This document shows, in pieces, positions 21,701 to 34,020 of a stretch of DNA of 64,000 nt. Below the pieces are notes generated by a model. It was not told the DNA's origin. It made no database searches and saw only the letters and a list, made by a program, of their open reading frames with translations. The position numbers were made by a program, and so were the translations under genes. Each line of letters starts with the position of its first letter. Position 1 is the stretch's first letter. Source of the DNA: Axinella damicornis (Eukaryota > Porifera > Demospongiae > Axinellida > Axinellidae); the NCBI GenBank assembly GCA_963931865.1, contig OZ007507.1, forward strand, positions 3,874,077 through 3,938,076, given 5' to 3'.

Positions 21701-23758
21701 GGTACTAAGCAATTGTTTGACTACTAGGAATGGCCTACAAAGATTCTGACTACACCGTCATGATCACTGTTGTGCGCTGACCCAAACGTATAATTTTGGT
21801 ACTGAAAGTCACCTTGGTATTGGAGTTATGAGCACTTTTGTCTTCCCGTTGACTGCCATTGCTCGAGTGCTGACTGACTTTCACATCTTTCAGGAAAGGC
21901 CCACTGACTACACTGCCATGATTGTCATCGTGCACTGACACTTATGTGCCGAAAGTCACCCTGATGGTGAAGTTGTGAGCCCTGTAATAATTGTCTTTCC
22001 TTCTGGCCACCATTGCCCACTCAACACGAGCAGTATGGTCGTCATGTGACATGTGTGTTAATCGAGATGATCCGTATATGAACGAGCCTTGATGAGCTGG
22101 TGGATACCAGCAGTGTCTGCCCAGGTATCTACAAGGTCAGACTTGTCTTCGGCTCGGGAAATACCGACACACCCATGCACAACCTCACCATGTTGCATTC
22201 CTACCAGTGTAAATGTATTTACAGTGTGTATAGTATATTATACATGTATGTATGCTATTTGTCCTTTGTAGAACCACACAGTATTCTGAAAGAATTAGTA
22301 CACCGAGTGCAGAAGTTGGAATTGAGTGCACGCCAAAGGGAACTTGAGGCACGCCAAACACTATCTACCGCATCATATTCTGAATACTATAAATCCCGGA
22401 AAGTTGCGAATCTCTCTGTGTGTAATCAGGATGTGGGTCGTGCATTCCAGAAAAACCTCAACTCGCTTGAATATGAGCTACGTTTTGGTGTACTACCTAC
22501 AGGCCTCGAGAGTACGATCGTTCAGCCCTATTGGTCGGGAAAGATTCAAGAGTGGAACGAAATGTTACAGGAAAATCATGCACAAGTTCGATTTCTCGAC
22601 TCACATGCTAGAAAGATTCTGGGTAAGAATTCCCCAGATGTTATTTTACTGACATCGGATGGGTCTGTCTCCCCTTTCAACATTGTTGTAGTCGGTGAAC
22701 TGAAGGGGAAAGATGAGATTGATGATGGAGCTAGAGGGAAGCTTGAAAAGTACCTACAATTGGTGCTTCAGGAGCAGCCATTCCGCACCAGCGTGTATGG
22801 CTTTCTAACTGATAATATCTCACTGCATCTTGTCATTGCAACACGCACGAAGGATGCCATACACACCGACTGGATTCTTGATGTGTCATGGAACACCACG
22901 GATTCTGGAGTGCAAGCTGCCAAGGTAGTATCATGCCTGGCTTCCATGTCTCTGACTGAACTTCATTACCATCTACCATCTGTTGTGGTGGTAGAACAAG
23001 GCAAGGTTGAGTTACAAGGTGTCCTTGGTAATGGACTTTCAGGTTTTGTGTACAAGGGGAAACTGGGTGAAATGACTTTGGTTGTAAAAGTCTTTAAGGA
23101 TCTTGAAAGGCTGAGCCGTGAGGAGAGGATGCTGAGCAAGTTGAGGAGGTTCAAGGTGTTGCATATCCCAAGCATTAATGCTGTTACAGGCAACGCGTTG
23201 CTGTTAACACCGCTTGCGAGATCTTTTGTTTCTGTTGGAGAAACTGGCCCTTTCTTGGCTCCCCTTCACATACAACAGATGGTGGAGACCCTACACCAAG
23301 CACACTGTTGTGATATCGTGCACCGTGACGTTCGTAGTGCAAACATCTATGCAGTAACTAAACATGAGGTGCTGCTCAATGACTGGGGGTCTTCATGCAG
23401 TGTTGGTGAGTGCATTCCGTATGAGGGAGTGATTGCAGAAGCTTCTGATCACATTTTGGCATTGCTGATTGACAGGAAACATGTGGTTGTTCGTCCTAAT
23501 GACGACCTTCATGCATTAGCCCGTACTGTCTACCGTATTCTCTTCAAACCACCACCGCACATGATTGCAAGTACAATGAAAGTAGAAGGCTTGAAGAAGA
23601 TCAAGCAGTTTTGGAATGATTGTGGTCGTTCATGGCAAGAGATATTCGAGTTGGCAGAACATGCAGTAGTTCAAGATCGGGACACATACAAGCTGTTTGA
23701 AGATGCCCTGTGTGGAATTCTACATGTTGTGGATGTGCACACATGGGCAGAGTGGTAA
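18711..23758 (+). CDS. Crinkler (CRN)-type protein: ubiquitin-like header, PD-(D/E)XK nuclease-like domain, protein kinase
   Basis: Two exons, 18711-18972 and 22272-23758, joined through a 3.3-kb intron (donor GTAAGA, acceptor TTTGTAG). The phase closes exactly and gives 582 aa. Residues 1-87 look like a beta-rich ubiquitin-fold header starting MSTIRVWV. Residues ~90-150 are helical and charged, possibly coiled coil. Residues ~150-280 contain D210 in NSPDVILL and E230/K232 in VVVGELKGK, a plausible PD-(D/E)XK nuclease core. Residues ~330-560 are a kinase domain: glycine loop GNGLSGFV (340-347), lysine K360, catalytic loop HRDVRSAN (D440, N445) and DWG (458-460) in place of DFG. This order is the known Crinkler architecture (header, nuclease, kinase), a family of eukaryotic effectors and presumed self/non-self conflict proteins. 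Activity is inferred from the motifs. The ATG has a good context (aaccatgag). Confidence 0.85.
20318..20455. mobile_element. 138-bp hairpin element in the CRN intron
   Basis: Ends taatcacatg and catgtgatta face each other. Inner arms gtgcaatttgggaataattg and caattattcccaaatggcac are also inverted, and the short word attgcacgagc repeats in the loop. Non-coding. Confidence 0.7.
21201..21704. mobile_element. decayed copy of the CCGTATTTCCGCG MITE
   Basis: The left end gtttccgcgaatagacgccg and the right end cgtctattcgcggaaatacg are inverted. The interior (cttccaacagtcgtagaa, and cgccgccctcgaatag) matches the better-preserved copy at 61720-62276. The right end reaches the GGTA terminus; the left end is truncated. 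Non-coding, inside the CRN intron. Confidence 0.75.
21745..22020. repeat. diverged tandem duplication of ~150 bp upstream of CRN exon 2
   Basis: A segment beginning ctgactacaccgtcatgat and a second beginning ctgactacactgccatgat share blocks such as ctgaaagtcacct / ccgaaagtcaccc in the same order. They are intronic, and neither copy keeps an open frame with splice sites. Confidence 0.5.
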
Positions 23759-24009
23759 CAACTTGTATTTTATCACCGAGTTACAACCTATGTAGCCTAC
23801 ACGATGTATACCTAGAAAATTAATTGCCAATTGAGTTAATGATTTTGGAATTTTGCACTGTATTGAACACAAGTACAGAGGTATTGCAGAAGAATGAACA
23901 TACCTTGCGAGGTCTTTTGTTTCTGTCGTTTGTTTCTTTTGTTTGTGACATACACATGCAGGCAAACAAATTCAATTTCTAGTAAACTATGACACCCATA
24001 ATTGGTATC

Positions 24010-24135
24010 GCACCTAGTTAACATGCATAAAAATCAGATTGCAGCAGATCTAGAGAGGATTAAGTCTGCACCGCACCTAGTTAACATGCATAAAAATCAG
24101 ATTGCAGCAGATCGATCTAGAGAGGATTAAGTCTG
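24010..24135. repeat. two tandem copies of a ~62-bp unit
   Basis: The segment containing ctagttaacatgcataaaaa, then cagattgcagcagat and agaggattaagtctg, appears twice in direct orientation with only a 4-bp difference (gatc inserted in the second copy). The near-identity suggests a recent duplication. Confidence 0.85.
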
Positions 24136-24427
24136 GTTGCAAGGATGCAAGTTGTGGAAATCAATTTTACCAAGGCACACTCCAAACCCCACCCCCAGTC
24201 TACTAGCTAGTTGTAAATCTAGTCAGAATTCTCATTTCGAATTCTCTGTAGAAGAAAAGAGATGAGGGAGTTGGCAGATACTGTGAAGGTGGCTTCTTGG
24301 ATAAACAGAGTGAGTGGTATGTGAGAGGGGAGAACTAATGGTGTGTAGGCAGTGCAGAGTGCATGGATGAGGCCTCCTAGCTATATTCAATACAGCTCTG
24401 AGGATGTGTGTTGAGCACATGTACTCC

Positions 24428-24481
24428 TAGTCTCGTTCCCAGACCCCGAACGCGCACGTTCGGGGTCTGGGAGCGAGACTA
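24428..24481. mobile_element. 54-bp TAGTCTCG hairpin element
   Basis: An almost perfect hairpin from tagtctcgttcccagacc to its inverted copy, with a CG-rich tip. Flanks atgtactcc (24419-24427) and atgtacgcc (24482-24490) are a 9-bp duplication with one mismatch. Confidence 0.85.
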
Positions 24482-25694
24482 ATGTACGCCCAGGCTGTAG
24501 AAGAAACAGCCTGGCAAGTTGAAACTGTTCTCTCAGCCAGAAGGTTGGCAGTTCCAATCAAGTTTCAGATCATTACATGACACTTGTATTATTGTGTCCT
24601 GTGTTGAAAAGTTGCAGTCATGCCCACTCCATTGATATAGCTAGTTACTTGATCGCTCAATCACACTAGTGTAAGCGTTCTGCATGATGATGGTATTCAG
24701 TTTTGTTCGAACAACTTCCATGTGACTTCTGTTGTAGAACATGCTTGCTTCCATGAGCAGGAAAGCCTTGTTCTCTGATGTTATATATATCACGTGCACT
24801 AATAGTCACTGCTTGAATGAGATTATACAATCACTGTGATATTTTACATCCGTATGCAGTTTGAGCTCCCAAAAATTGTCATGCTGTTTCTCCTTTGGCC
24901 TGGGGACAAGCCAACTCAAAGGAGGACTTTACCTGAGCAGTGGGATCTGGGAACGACACTAGTACATCTCTTACGTGCCTCCCTCTGTAGGCCGGCCCCA
25001 TTGCCGTTGCCAGGGAGTCACTGCATGACAAAGGACTCGGAGCCGTGTTATACAATTGTTGTAAGTTCTTGTATGGTGTATGTGTGTGTATATCCATGTA
25101 CGTATGGGTGTATGTACGTATGTGCATTTGTGTGCATGTGTGTACAACTTACTGAGAGTGTGCAGTGCAAAGTTTGCTTAGACCTTGCTATCTTCCACAC
25201 ACATAGCTGACTGGGCAAAGAGGGCCTAGCAGTTAGACTGGGGAAATGCTAGTACTTCTGCTTGGTGGGCGGAGTTTCAGCAGTGATGTATCATAATCCA
25301 CACTGATGTAGGTCAACTATGATACCAACGTTTTCATGCTGAGTTTTGCTGCTACTGATCACACTCCTACACACATGCAAATGCCCATACAGCATCATGT
25401 ACACTTATGCTCATACACCACACACACACACGTACACTCAAAACCACACACCCATGCAGACACACCACACATACATAAATAGCTTACATTCCATTTCTGT
25501 TCTATTATTGCTATTGTACCTCCTCTTCACAGATACGTAAGTGCTGAGCCAGGATGGGAGAGCTGGGTACAAGGAGGTACATTCACTGTCTTGCTCAGCC
25601 CTCAGTAACTTTGCAAGGACACATGCAGGTGTGTGTGACTGTATGGTGTGTGTGTCATGTGCATGTATATGTGATTGGATGTGGAAACACCTTC

Positions 25695-25995
25695 TAATTT
25701 TTCTCCCTCCCCCTTACTGCCTTCCTTCCCTCACTGCCTCCCTCCCCCTCACTACATGTACCTCCCTCCCCTCACTGCTTCCCTCGGCTCACTGCCTCCC
25801 TCCGCTCACTGCTTCCCTCCACTCGCATCCCTCCCCTCACTGCTTCCCTCCCCTCACTGCCTCCCTCACCTCGATCACTGCTCCCTCCCCTCACTGCCTC
25901 TCACCTCCCCATATCTCTGTCCTCTGTCTAACCTCCCCTCCCTTTCTCTGTCTGTTACTCAATCCCTTTCTCCATCCTCCTCCCCTCCCCTCATA
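25695..25995. repeat. CT-rich minisatellite
   Basis: Irregular repetition of ctcactgcctccctcccc-type units, about 300 bp. The two overlapping proline/serine/leucine frames in it are compositional artefacts. Confidence 0.85.
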
Positions 25996-27108
25996 GAAAG
26001 CCATTGATTCCAAGACGGTGGAGAGTGATTGGTGTGTGCTTGTGCTTATCAGTTCCGGTTCCTTCCCCTCCCACCCAGGGCATCCTGGCTGTCACCTTCT
26101 GGCCATTTTCGTGGGGTCCCAAATTTTATGACACCGGATCCGCGCCGGATTGCAGATCACATTTCAGTATGGTCATCCCACTACTGCAGGAAATAGCACT
26201 AGCTCAATATAATTCCTATTCTGTTGTAGGTTTACTGCAAAATTATCTCTAGTAGCTGCTTGTATATTACTCACCAAGTCTCAGAGCTATATAGATCCAC
26301 AACCTAGCTACTGTTAGTTTGTAAGAGCTGATGTCAGGTGACCCCAGTTCTAAAGGGTAATTACAATGTTAGCTACAGTAAATATTAATTCTCTGCAAAA
26401 GAACAGACAGATAATCTTATAACCAACCACTTATGGCAAGGGTAAATGTTAAACACCAAACCACAGTTCTTAGCTAGTCTGGCAGCTCTGTTTTGCTGGT
26501 GTATATTCATCAGTGTAGTGATACGTCTCTCCCAATGACTGAAATCTTCCTTCCTATGTGGAACAATGAAGACTAGCTTCCGTGAAACAGTCTGTAGTTC
26601 AAATGTTGTGTCCAAAACTCCAACAACTGCCTATAGCAAATAGTTCACTCATAGCTGTTCTTGTTGTCAATGTTGTGAAAGCAAGTGCTTTAGCTGGCCC
26701 AACAATAGCCTTAGCTTGTTCCGGGCCAGGCACCACCCAGCTATTCATTGCTTGCAGTAGGCCTGGGAGCCCAACAGACTAACTACTGACAGTGAAACTG
26801 CCTGGATTTCCCTAGCTGATGTATATAGTTTCCCAGAGGCAATTCGTATCCAGTGGCAGAATTTCTTCTGCAAGCCGAGCACAGGTAAACCTTTAAATGC
26901 ACAACTTCCAGCAACCATTATTTGATCCATGGCAGCCATCTCGCTAATAGTTATTGTCCCTTCCTCATCCTGCATTAATTTTGAGGTGGATATTTATTAC
27001 AAACAACTCTGAACATGGCCTACTTGGTCTGCTGGGCCGTGGGGCGGTTCTCTTCGGCGTCATCATCCATGGGGATTCCCCTTAATCGCCGACCTTTGAA
27101 CTATTGCA

Positions 27109-27116
27109 TGACGTCA
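27109..27116. promoter_or_regulatory. palindromic CRE-like site TGACGTCA
   Basis: A perfect TGACGTCA (CREB/ATF full site) lies 102 bp before the HIP1 start codon, in otherwise unremarkable sequence. Position and perfection suggest a promoter element; binding is not shown. Confidence 0.4.
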
Positions 27117-27217
27117 TGAATTATTATTGAAAGCCAAGGGCCAGGCTGCAGGCAGGGTGTCGGCTGCCCATATCTAGTATCTATAGACAGTTCAATCTGT
27201 ACTTCAAGCTTGGAGGG

Positions 27218-30200
27218 ATGGCGTCGTCTTACCTTGGCCCGCGCAGGTTTGAGATCATCGTAGACCGAGAGAAGTTTGAAAAAGAACTGGTAACTTTACT
27301 GTGGTGTATGGTTAATTATTTTGTAATTGATATCTCATCCGCACAGAGACAGGTAACCATGCTAATTGATACCCCTTCACACATGATCTGCACACACAGA
27401 ATGAATCAATGCAGAAGGCCATCAGTGCCTTGGAAGCACCCCCAAAGCCGAAGCATGTCAGAAGTGAGTGCACTACACAACTTACACTAGCGTGATCCTC
27501 CACAGGTTCTAGTCTTGTGGGCCAGGTGTACGGAAAATTACATCTGGTGACTATTGCCAACATTATGTGTCGTAATGGGATTTAATTATTACGGAAAGTC
27601 ACATGACAGTGACATAGAGACTTAGCTTGTTGGAAGGATTTACAAACATCAACATCCTTTCCTTGTAGAAATCACTTCACTACTAACTCCTGCTTCGGAC
27701 ATAGCTCAGCATATCCTAACAGCCTTGTAGCTTCAGAAATCACAGCATGTAAATCTTGGTCATGTAACCGCTTGAATCTGATTGGCTCTGCCAACATTCC
27801 GGCAGACAGCACAGATTGTTGGCAATAGTCACCAGACGTAATTTCCATACGTCTGGCCTGCAAGACTACACAGAAGCAGGAATGGTTTGGTACAAGGGGT
27901 ACTGCTTTGTGTGGGATAATGCACAGTATGCATTGAGACTAGAATTTTATCATGGGTATCCGTCTGCAAGAGCAATGAACCAGCTCCGCTGTTTGTTCAC
28001 TGTTCAAGCCTAAACTCAACCTTTCCTAATATGGATGCTGCAGATATAAATGGTCTTCAAATAATGTACTAGGATACTATGTTATTTGTGAACTTAACAT
28101 CTGTCATAACACACTTCAATCAGCAGCATAGCACTCTATACTTGACTATTGCGCTATCCTGGCCTCTACTGTCAATATAATCATTCTTGTAATAATCCAG
28201 TGGAATGTGTGGTACCATAGTTATGGCTAAAATATGGTCGCAAACATTTTGATGTAGCCGTCACGTGAGGTAGCCGTGACCAGTGGATTATATACATCTA
28301 GCTCCTTATTTTCTGCATGCCTCATCTGTTTGACTGGTACAGTGATGTGCAGACTATGATTAATAACATACCAAAACCTTTGTAGGCAGGCTCCCTCAAG
28401 AGTGCTTGATGACATCATTTTCATTGCGGTGGCTTCCTCCATCACCGGCCGCGCCACCGCAACGAAGATGATGTCATTGTGTGCTGTTGACTCCCTCCCT
28501 CTGCCCCACACCTCAGGTGTCCTCATAGCCACCTGGCGTGAGAAGGGCTGCATCTCGTTCTGGAAGGTTCTCAGGCAGTACCCCATCCTACGCTCCCATG
28601 TCCAGTGCTGGAAGGCATGCTTCGTCATCCATCGGGCATTTCGTGATGGCTACCCTGACGTAAGTGGACGCAGCTCACATGTGCCTATGCTTCCTCTTAG
28701 TAAATTAAACATCTCTCCCATTAAAGGAAGTCCATTCTGTTTGTGTGTTTTAAGCTATATGTCAGTTCTGTTTATTTTGTGGCAGGAAGGAACATATAAT
28801 TTAATAAATCAATACTTGACTCTGGTATATCTCACGGCTTTTGTTTGCAGGTTGTCAAGAAGTCCGTGGGTCAGATGAGATTCCTTGCGGACGTTGGCAA
28901 GCACTGGGTAATAAGATCTTCAGTACATGCACTCCATTAGAAGTCTACACGGGTTGTAAACAACGTGTTTGTGTATGACTTCTGTATTGCACTTGTACAG
29001 TGAATACAAATGCACTGCCTGCCAGGAGAGTTGGGCCGTTGTTTGGGTTAACCAGTCTCTGTTGGTGCCAGGAAGTATCTTGTCACGTGTTCATCATGTA
29101 GCCTCATTCACCATTTCTGGTTGCATGTAGTCTCGTGTCCAGACGTCCACGCCCATCGGGCGCATGTAGATGGCTGGGCACGAGGCTAGGTTGCACGAAG
29201 AATGGCAGAACAACAACGTGAGAATCTGGGGATGAGGTCGAATTTCCTTATCCTCCCAAAATCCACCTTCTCCAGAGCCTCAACAGAAGCCCAATTTGGC
29301 CCTGTAGTTTGTCATGTAGTGGTTAGCACATGATAGGTGTGGCTGTTAATTCACACACTGTGGAATGTAAGTTATTTTATTTTCCCAACACTACCTTCCC
29401 CCCCCCCCCCCCCCCCCCCCCCCCCAGAGCCATGCAGTAGCAGGGTATGCCCCTCTCATTACTGCCTATATCAAAGTCCTCATGACAAGAATCTCCTTCA
29501 TCATAAAGGTGATTACTCCACGGCAGAACCACTTATACACAACTCTCACGAGCTGTATCTTCACCTCCCATCCAGAATCCTGAGATCCCAGCCATCTTGA
29601 GCTTTGACGACAAGCCCTTCCAAGTTCCCACAGACATAGACTATGTGTAAGTGTACAGGACCTCCAGTTGAGACCGATTGTGGTCTGGGAATGAGGCTAG
29701 CATACAGGACTTCCAGTTGAGGCAGAATGTGGTCTGACAATGAATTCTTCCTCTGTTATGTCTGTGACAGGGAGGCATGGGATGTGCCTATACTTGTGTG
29801 TGTGGCTGGACAACACTACTAGCTTGTAAGAATCTTGTCAGCTTTTTTGAACACCTTGCAAGATCTTACACAACATTGCTAGTAGGGGATGTCATGTCAT
29901 GTATTCACGTGAAGCACATATGTAACATTTCTGCACACTTTCATGTGCATTCATTGGTCTTCAGGTTCCAGCTGGCGGTGGAGGTGTTCGACATGCAGTC
30001 ATCTCTCCTCCACTTCTTTGCTGCAGGTAAGACCAAACATGACACTGTTGATGACCAAATATGGCACTGTTGATGACCAATTATGGCATTTTTGATTACC
30101 AAATAAGGCATTGTCGGTGCTGGAGTTTGTTCTGTGTGACTGTTGCTGCACGTTGCCATCATCACAATCTCACAACTGCTACTTAATGCATGTACGTACC

Positions 30201-31948
30201 CAGCGCTGTATGTGAGATAAGTTGTCATCTCTCCTCCAGTGATGACGAACCTTGATCCCTCACGAGGAGTGACCGCCCCCCAGATCCAGTGCAGACTGGC
30301 ACCCTTGATCCCAGCTATTCAGGTACCCCCCCCCCCCCCCCCCCCCTTTCAGCGACACACCACCCTCACACACCTTCACATTGTGCATCACATCCCCTCA
30401 AACAGGACTCAGCTGCTCTCTATGATCTGGTCTTCAAACTCATGAAAGCTCTTCATTCTGGTGAGACCCCAATTGCAATCTCCCTCCTACCCGGCCTCCC
30501 CCCTCGTCTCTCCTCCTCTTTTCTTTTACCCACATCTTCTTCCTCCTCTTTCCGTGCCCCTCCTTCTCTCCCTCTCTCCATCCCATCCCATCCTTCCCTT
30601 CCTCCCTCCCTCTCCTCTCCTCCCCCTCTCTCTCTCCTCTCCACCTCTACCCCCTCTCTCCCCTCCCACCCCCTCTCTCTCCTCTCTTCTCCCTCTCCTC
30701 CTCTCCTCTCCTCCCCCTCTCTCTCCTCTCTTTACAAGCCATCATTGTGGCATCTTCTTTCTGCAGCCCTCCCAGCTGACACTCTAGCCGGCCACCGTGA
30801 GAGGTTCAACAGACAGTACCAAGCGTAAGTAGCATGTCACACTAGCCAGACAATGTTGTAAGACACTAGTTGATTATGCGAAAGCTCCATTTACTCACGG
30901 GTGGTATATAATCGTTTTGAGGCCAGATCAGCTACACAGTTGTGAGCAGTATTTTGTTTATGACTATCCTCATTCGTAGTTACTAGGCTGTGTTCAAATC
31001 AATTGCATACAGCATTGTTCTCAGGCCAAAAATGGCCTCCATACATGAATATACATGGAAATGGTATAGCCTCGTTCCCAGGCTGTTCCCACCTCCAGAT
31101 TTTGATTGCTTGCAGTATGCAAATACGGTGGGGGGAGGCCTGGGAGATCTGGTTGCATGCTATGACGTCAGGTAGACACGCGGGGGGCGGTGCCCAACCG
31201 TAATAATCCTGTTTTGCATCAACCTGTCTCCAGCATCATGAACAACAAGCAGTATTGTTGCTGCCAGCAACCGTCAAAGCGAGCTAGCAGTCTCAGCAGT
31301 GACGGCAAACAGCTAAAGACGCAACTTCACCATACCAATTTTAATCAGCCACAAACGTCGATGGTCAAACAACTGTAGCAATCAACAAGAGCGCATAAGT
31401 AGGTGGTGACCTACTTATGCGCTCTTGCAATCAAAGGTTGAATCTTAGCAGTCCAATCAGACTTTGCACAATGTAAACACACAATTGCCCTTTTGACCTT
31501 TACAGTTGGTTTAGCAAGAGTGTAAATTTTGAGTAACAAATTTGAACCGATAATTTGGTATGACTGAACTAGTACGCCCCATTTCACTTTGTTTGAGATT
31601 ACATGTATGTAAAGACAGCAAAGAATTACAGCCTTCTCTGCTCAGAAGGAGTAGGTGGATTTTCCACCTTTTTTTGTTGTGTCACTGTCTTTGACTAGGC
31701 TGAGGAAGTATTTCCACGAGGCAAGTAAACTGGAGTACCTCAAGTCTCTCGTCAAGATCCCCTCGCTCTCCCCGGTGAGTAGTTGAACGTTTCTAGTGGT
31801 AGCTATTCTGGGGGATTTACCTTACGGCTTCTTCTCAAGACTGACTTGAGCCAAGAGTGTGTTCCATTCGGTACAGAAACTTGAAATGGTTGGCTTAGCT
31901 AGTACTGGCTTTTGTATGGAAGAGCTAAATGCACATATTCGTAACTAC

Positions 31949-31984
<36 letters not shown>

Positions 31985-33967
31985 AGCTTCCTCGTTCCTT
32001 ATTCCCTAGGACACCCCCGTAGCTTCCTCCTTCCCTGTTCCCTTGGGCCTTCCCTCCCTGTTCCCTGTTCCCTACGACACCCCCTAGCTTCCTCCTCCCT
32101 GTTCCCTAGGACCTCCCCTAGCTTCCTCCTCCCTGTTCCCTAGGACCTCCCCTAGCTTCCTCCTCCCTGTTCCCTAGGACCTCCCCTAGCCTCCTCCTCC
32201 CTGTTTTCTGTTCCCTAGGACCCACCCAGCTTCCTCCTCCCTGGGCAGCTCATTGAGGAAGAACTGTCCAAGCTGGTGCAGACCCTCCCTCCTCAGGATG
32301 AGGAGGCCTCCCTCACCTCATTTGGTAGCCTTGTGGAGCCGGCTACGGGAGAGCCTGATGAGGGGAGAGGCGGGAGAGACAGTACAGATGCACGCTTCGA
32401 AAATGAGTTTGGAGCTGAGGGGTTTCAGCAGTTTGATTTTCAGAGGGCAAGGAGAGATGACAGGTGAGGAGAGAGTAGTGTACATTTGCATACACACACA
32501 CGGCACACACACACGGCACACACACACGGCACACGCACACCCATCTCACATACTTGCACACTTACACACTCGTGTAGCACACACAAGCACACACATTTAT
32601 ATGCAACACACTCCTCCCTCACACACACACCTCCCTCCCTCCACACACTTCCCTCCGACACACACACTCCTCCCTCCCTCCACACACTTCCCTCCCACAC
32701 ACACACTCCTCCCTCACACACACTCCTCCCTCCCACACAAACTCCTCCCTCCCACACACACATTCCTCCCTCCCACACACACACTCCTCCATCCCACACA
32801 CACTCCTCCCTCCCACACACTCCTCCCTCCCACACACACTCCTCCCTCCCACACACACTTCTCCCTCCCACACACACTCCTCCCTCCCACACACACACAC
32901 TCCTCCCTCCCACACACACTTCTCCCTCCCACATACACATTCCTCCCTCCCACACACACTCCCTCCCACACACTTCTCCCTCCCACACACACTCCTCCCT
33001 CCCACACACACCCTCCTCCCTCCCACACATATTCCTCCCTCCCACACACACACTCCCTCCCACACACACTTCTCCCTCCCACACACACTCCTCCCTCCCA
33101 CACACACACACTCCTCCCTCCCACACACATTCCTCCCTTCCACATACACACACTCCTCCCTCCCACACACACTCCTCCCTCCCACACACACTCCTCCCTC
33201 CCACACACACACACCCTCCCTCCCCCACACACATTCCTCCCTCCCACGCACATACTTCCCTCCCATACATATCTCACACACTCCACCCCCACACCCTCAC
33301 CCCTGCAGGGATGCACTCATTGAGCAGCTGATGCGGGAGATTGTAGACCTCAAGGAGAAGATCTCCGAGCTGGAAGGACAGAGACAGGCAGACCAGGAGC
33401 TCCTCGCGGGGCTGAGGGAGCGACTGCTCCAGATGGAGGCAGAGCTCAACGACTACAAGGAAATAGCAGAACAGACCTGCAACGTATGTGACATCTAATT
33501 GACCTAACTAGCCAATAAAAATTAAATTGAATGACTCATGTCCGTGATCTAGATAACACCATCTACATGTATAATGTCACTTTACAGTGTGTGGGACCAC
33601 AGTGTATATAGCGTAACTAGCCTCGTACCCAGGCCCCGACCGCCCAGGTGGTCGGGGCCTGGGTACGAGGCTAATAGCGTAACCTGCTAATTGGAAGCTA
33701 TACCCTATACCCCATGATATAATGTCAGCCTGGTTATAGTCTCGTTCTAGCAGCTGTGGATGAAGTACTACCTGTACGTCACCCTATACCACCCCCGCAG
33801 CGTTTCATGAAACGTTCTGAATCATAGCCTGCCCTGACCTAAGTTAGCCCTTACCCTCACATGATACAGGTGGGAGAATTATGCATTCCCAGACCCGAAC
33901 GTGTGTGTGTGTGTGTGTGCGTGTGCGTGTGCGTGTGCGTGTGCGTGTGCGTGCGCGTGCGTGTGCA

Positions 33968-34020
<53 letters not shown>

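Larger units (their letters stand above)
23759..27217. other. gene-free interval between the CRN and HIP1 genes
   Basis: 3.5 kb without a supported gene. It holds a 60-bp tandem duplication (24010-24135), one hairpin element (24428-24481), CA-rich sequence (25415-25465) and a pyrimidine minisatellite (25695-25995). Open frames in the CA- and CT-rich parts are low-complexity artefacts. Confidence 0.6.

Noticed and set aside
22100..22271. The long CRN frame starting at 22100 with 57 extra N-terminal residues
   Set aside because: These residues precede a good acceptor (TTTGTAG) and look like intron translation. Joining to the header exon at 18972 closes the phase exactly.
32440..33331. Overlapping frames of 200-356 codons on both strands (His-Thr-Pro-Ser and Gly-Arg-Cys-Val repeats)
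   Set aside because: They are translations of the CACACACTCCTCCCTCC minisatellite inside a HIP1 intron.
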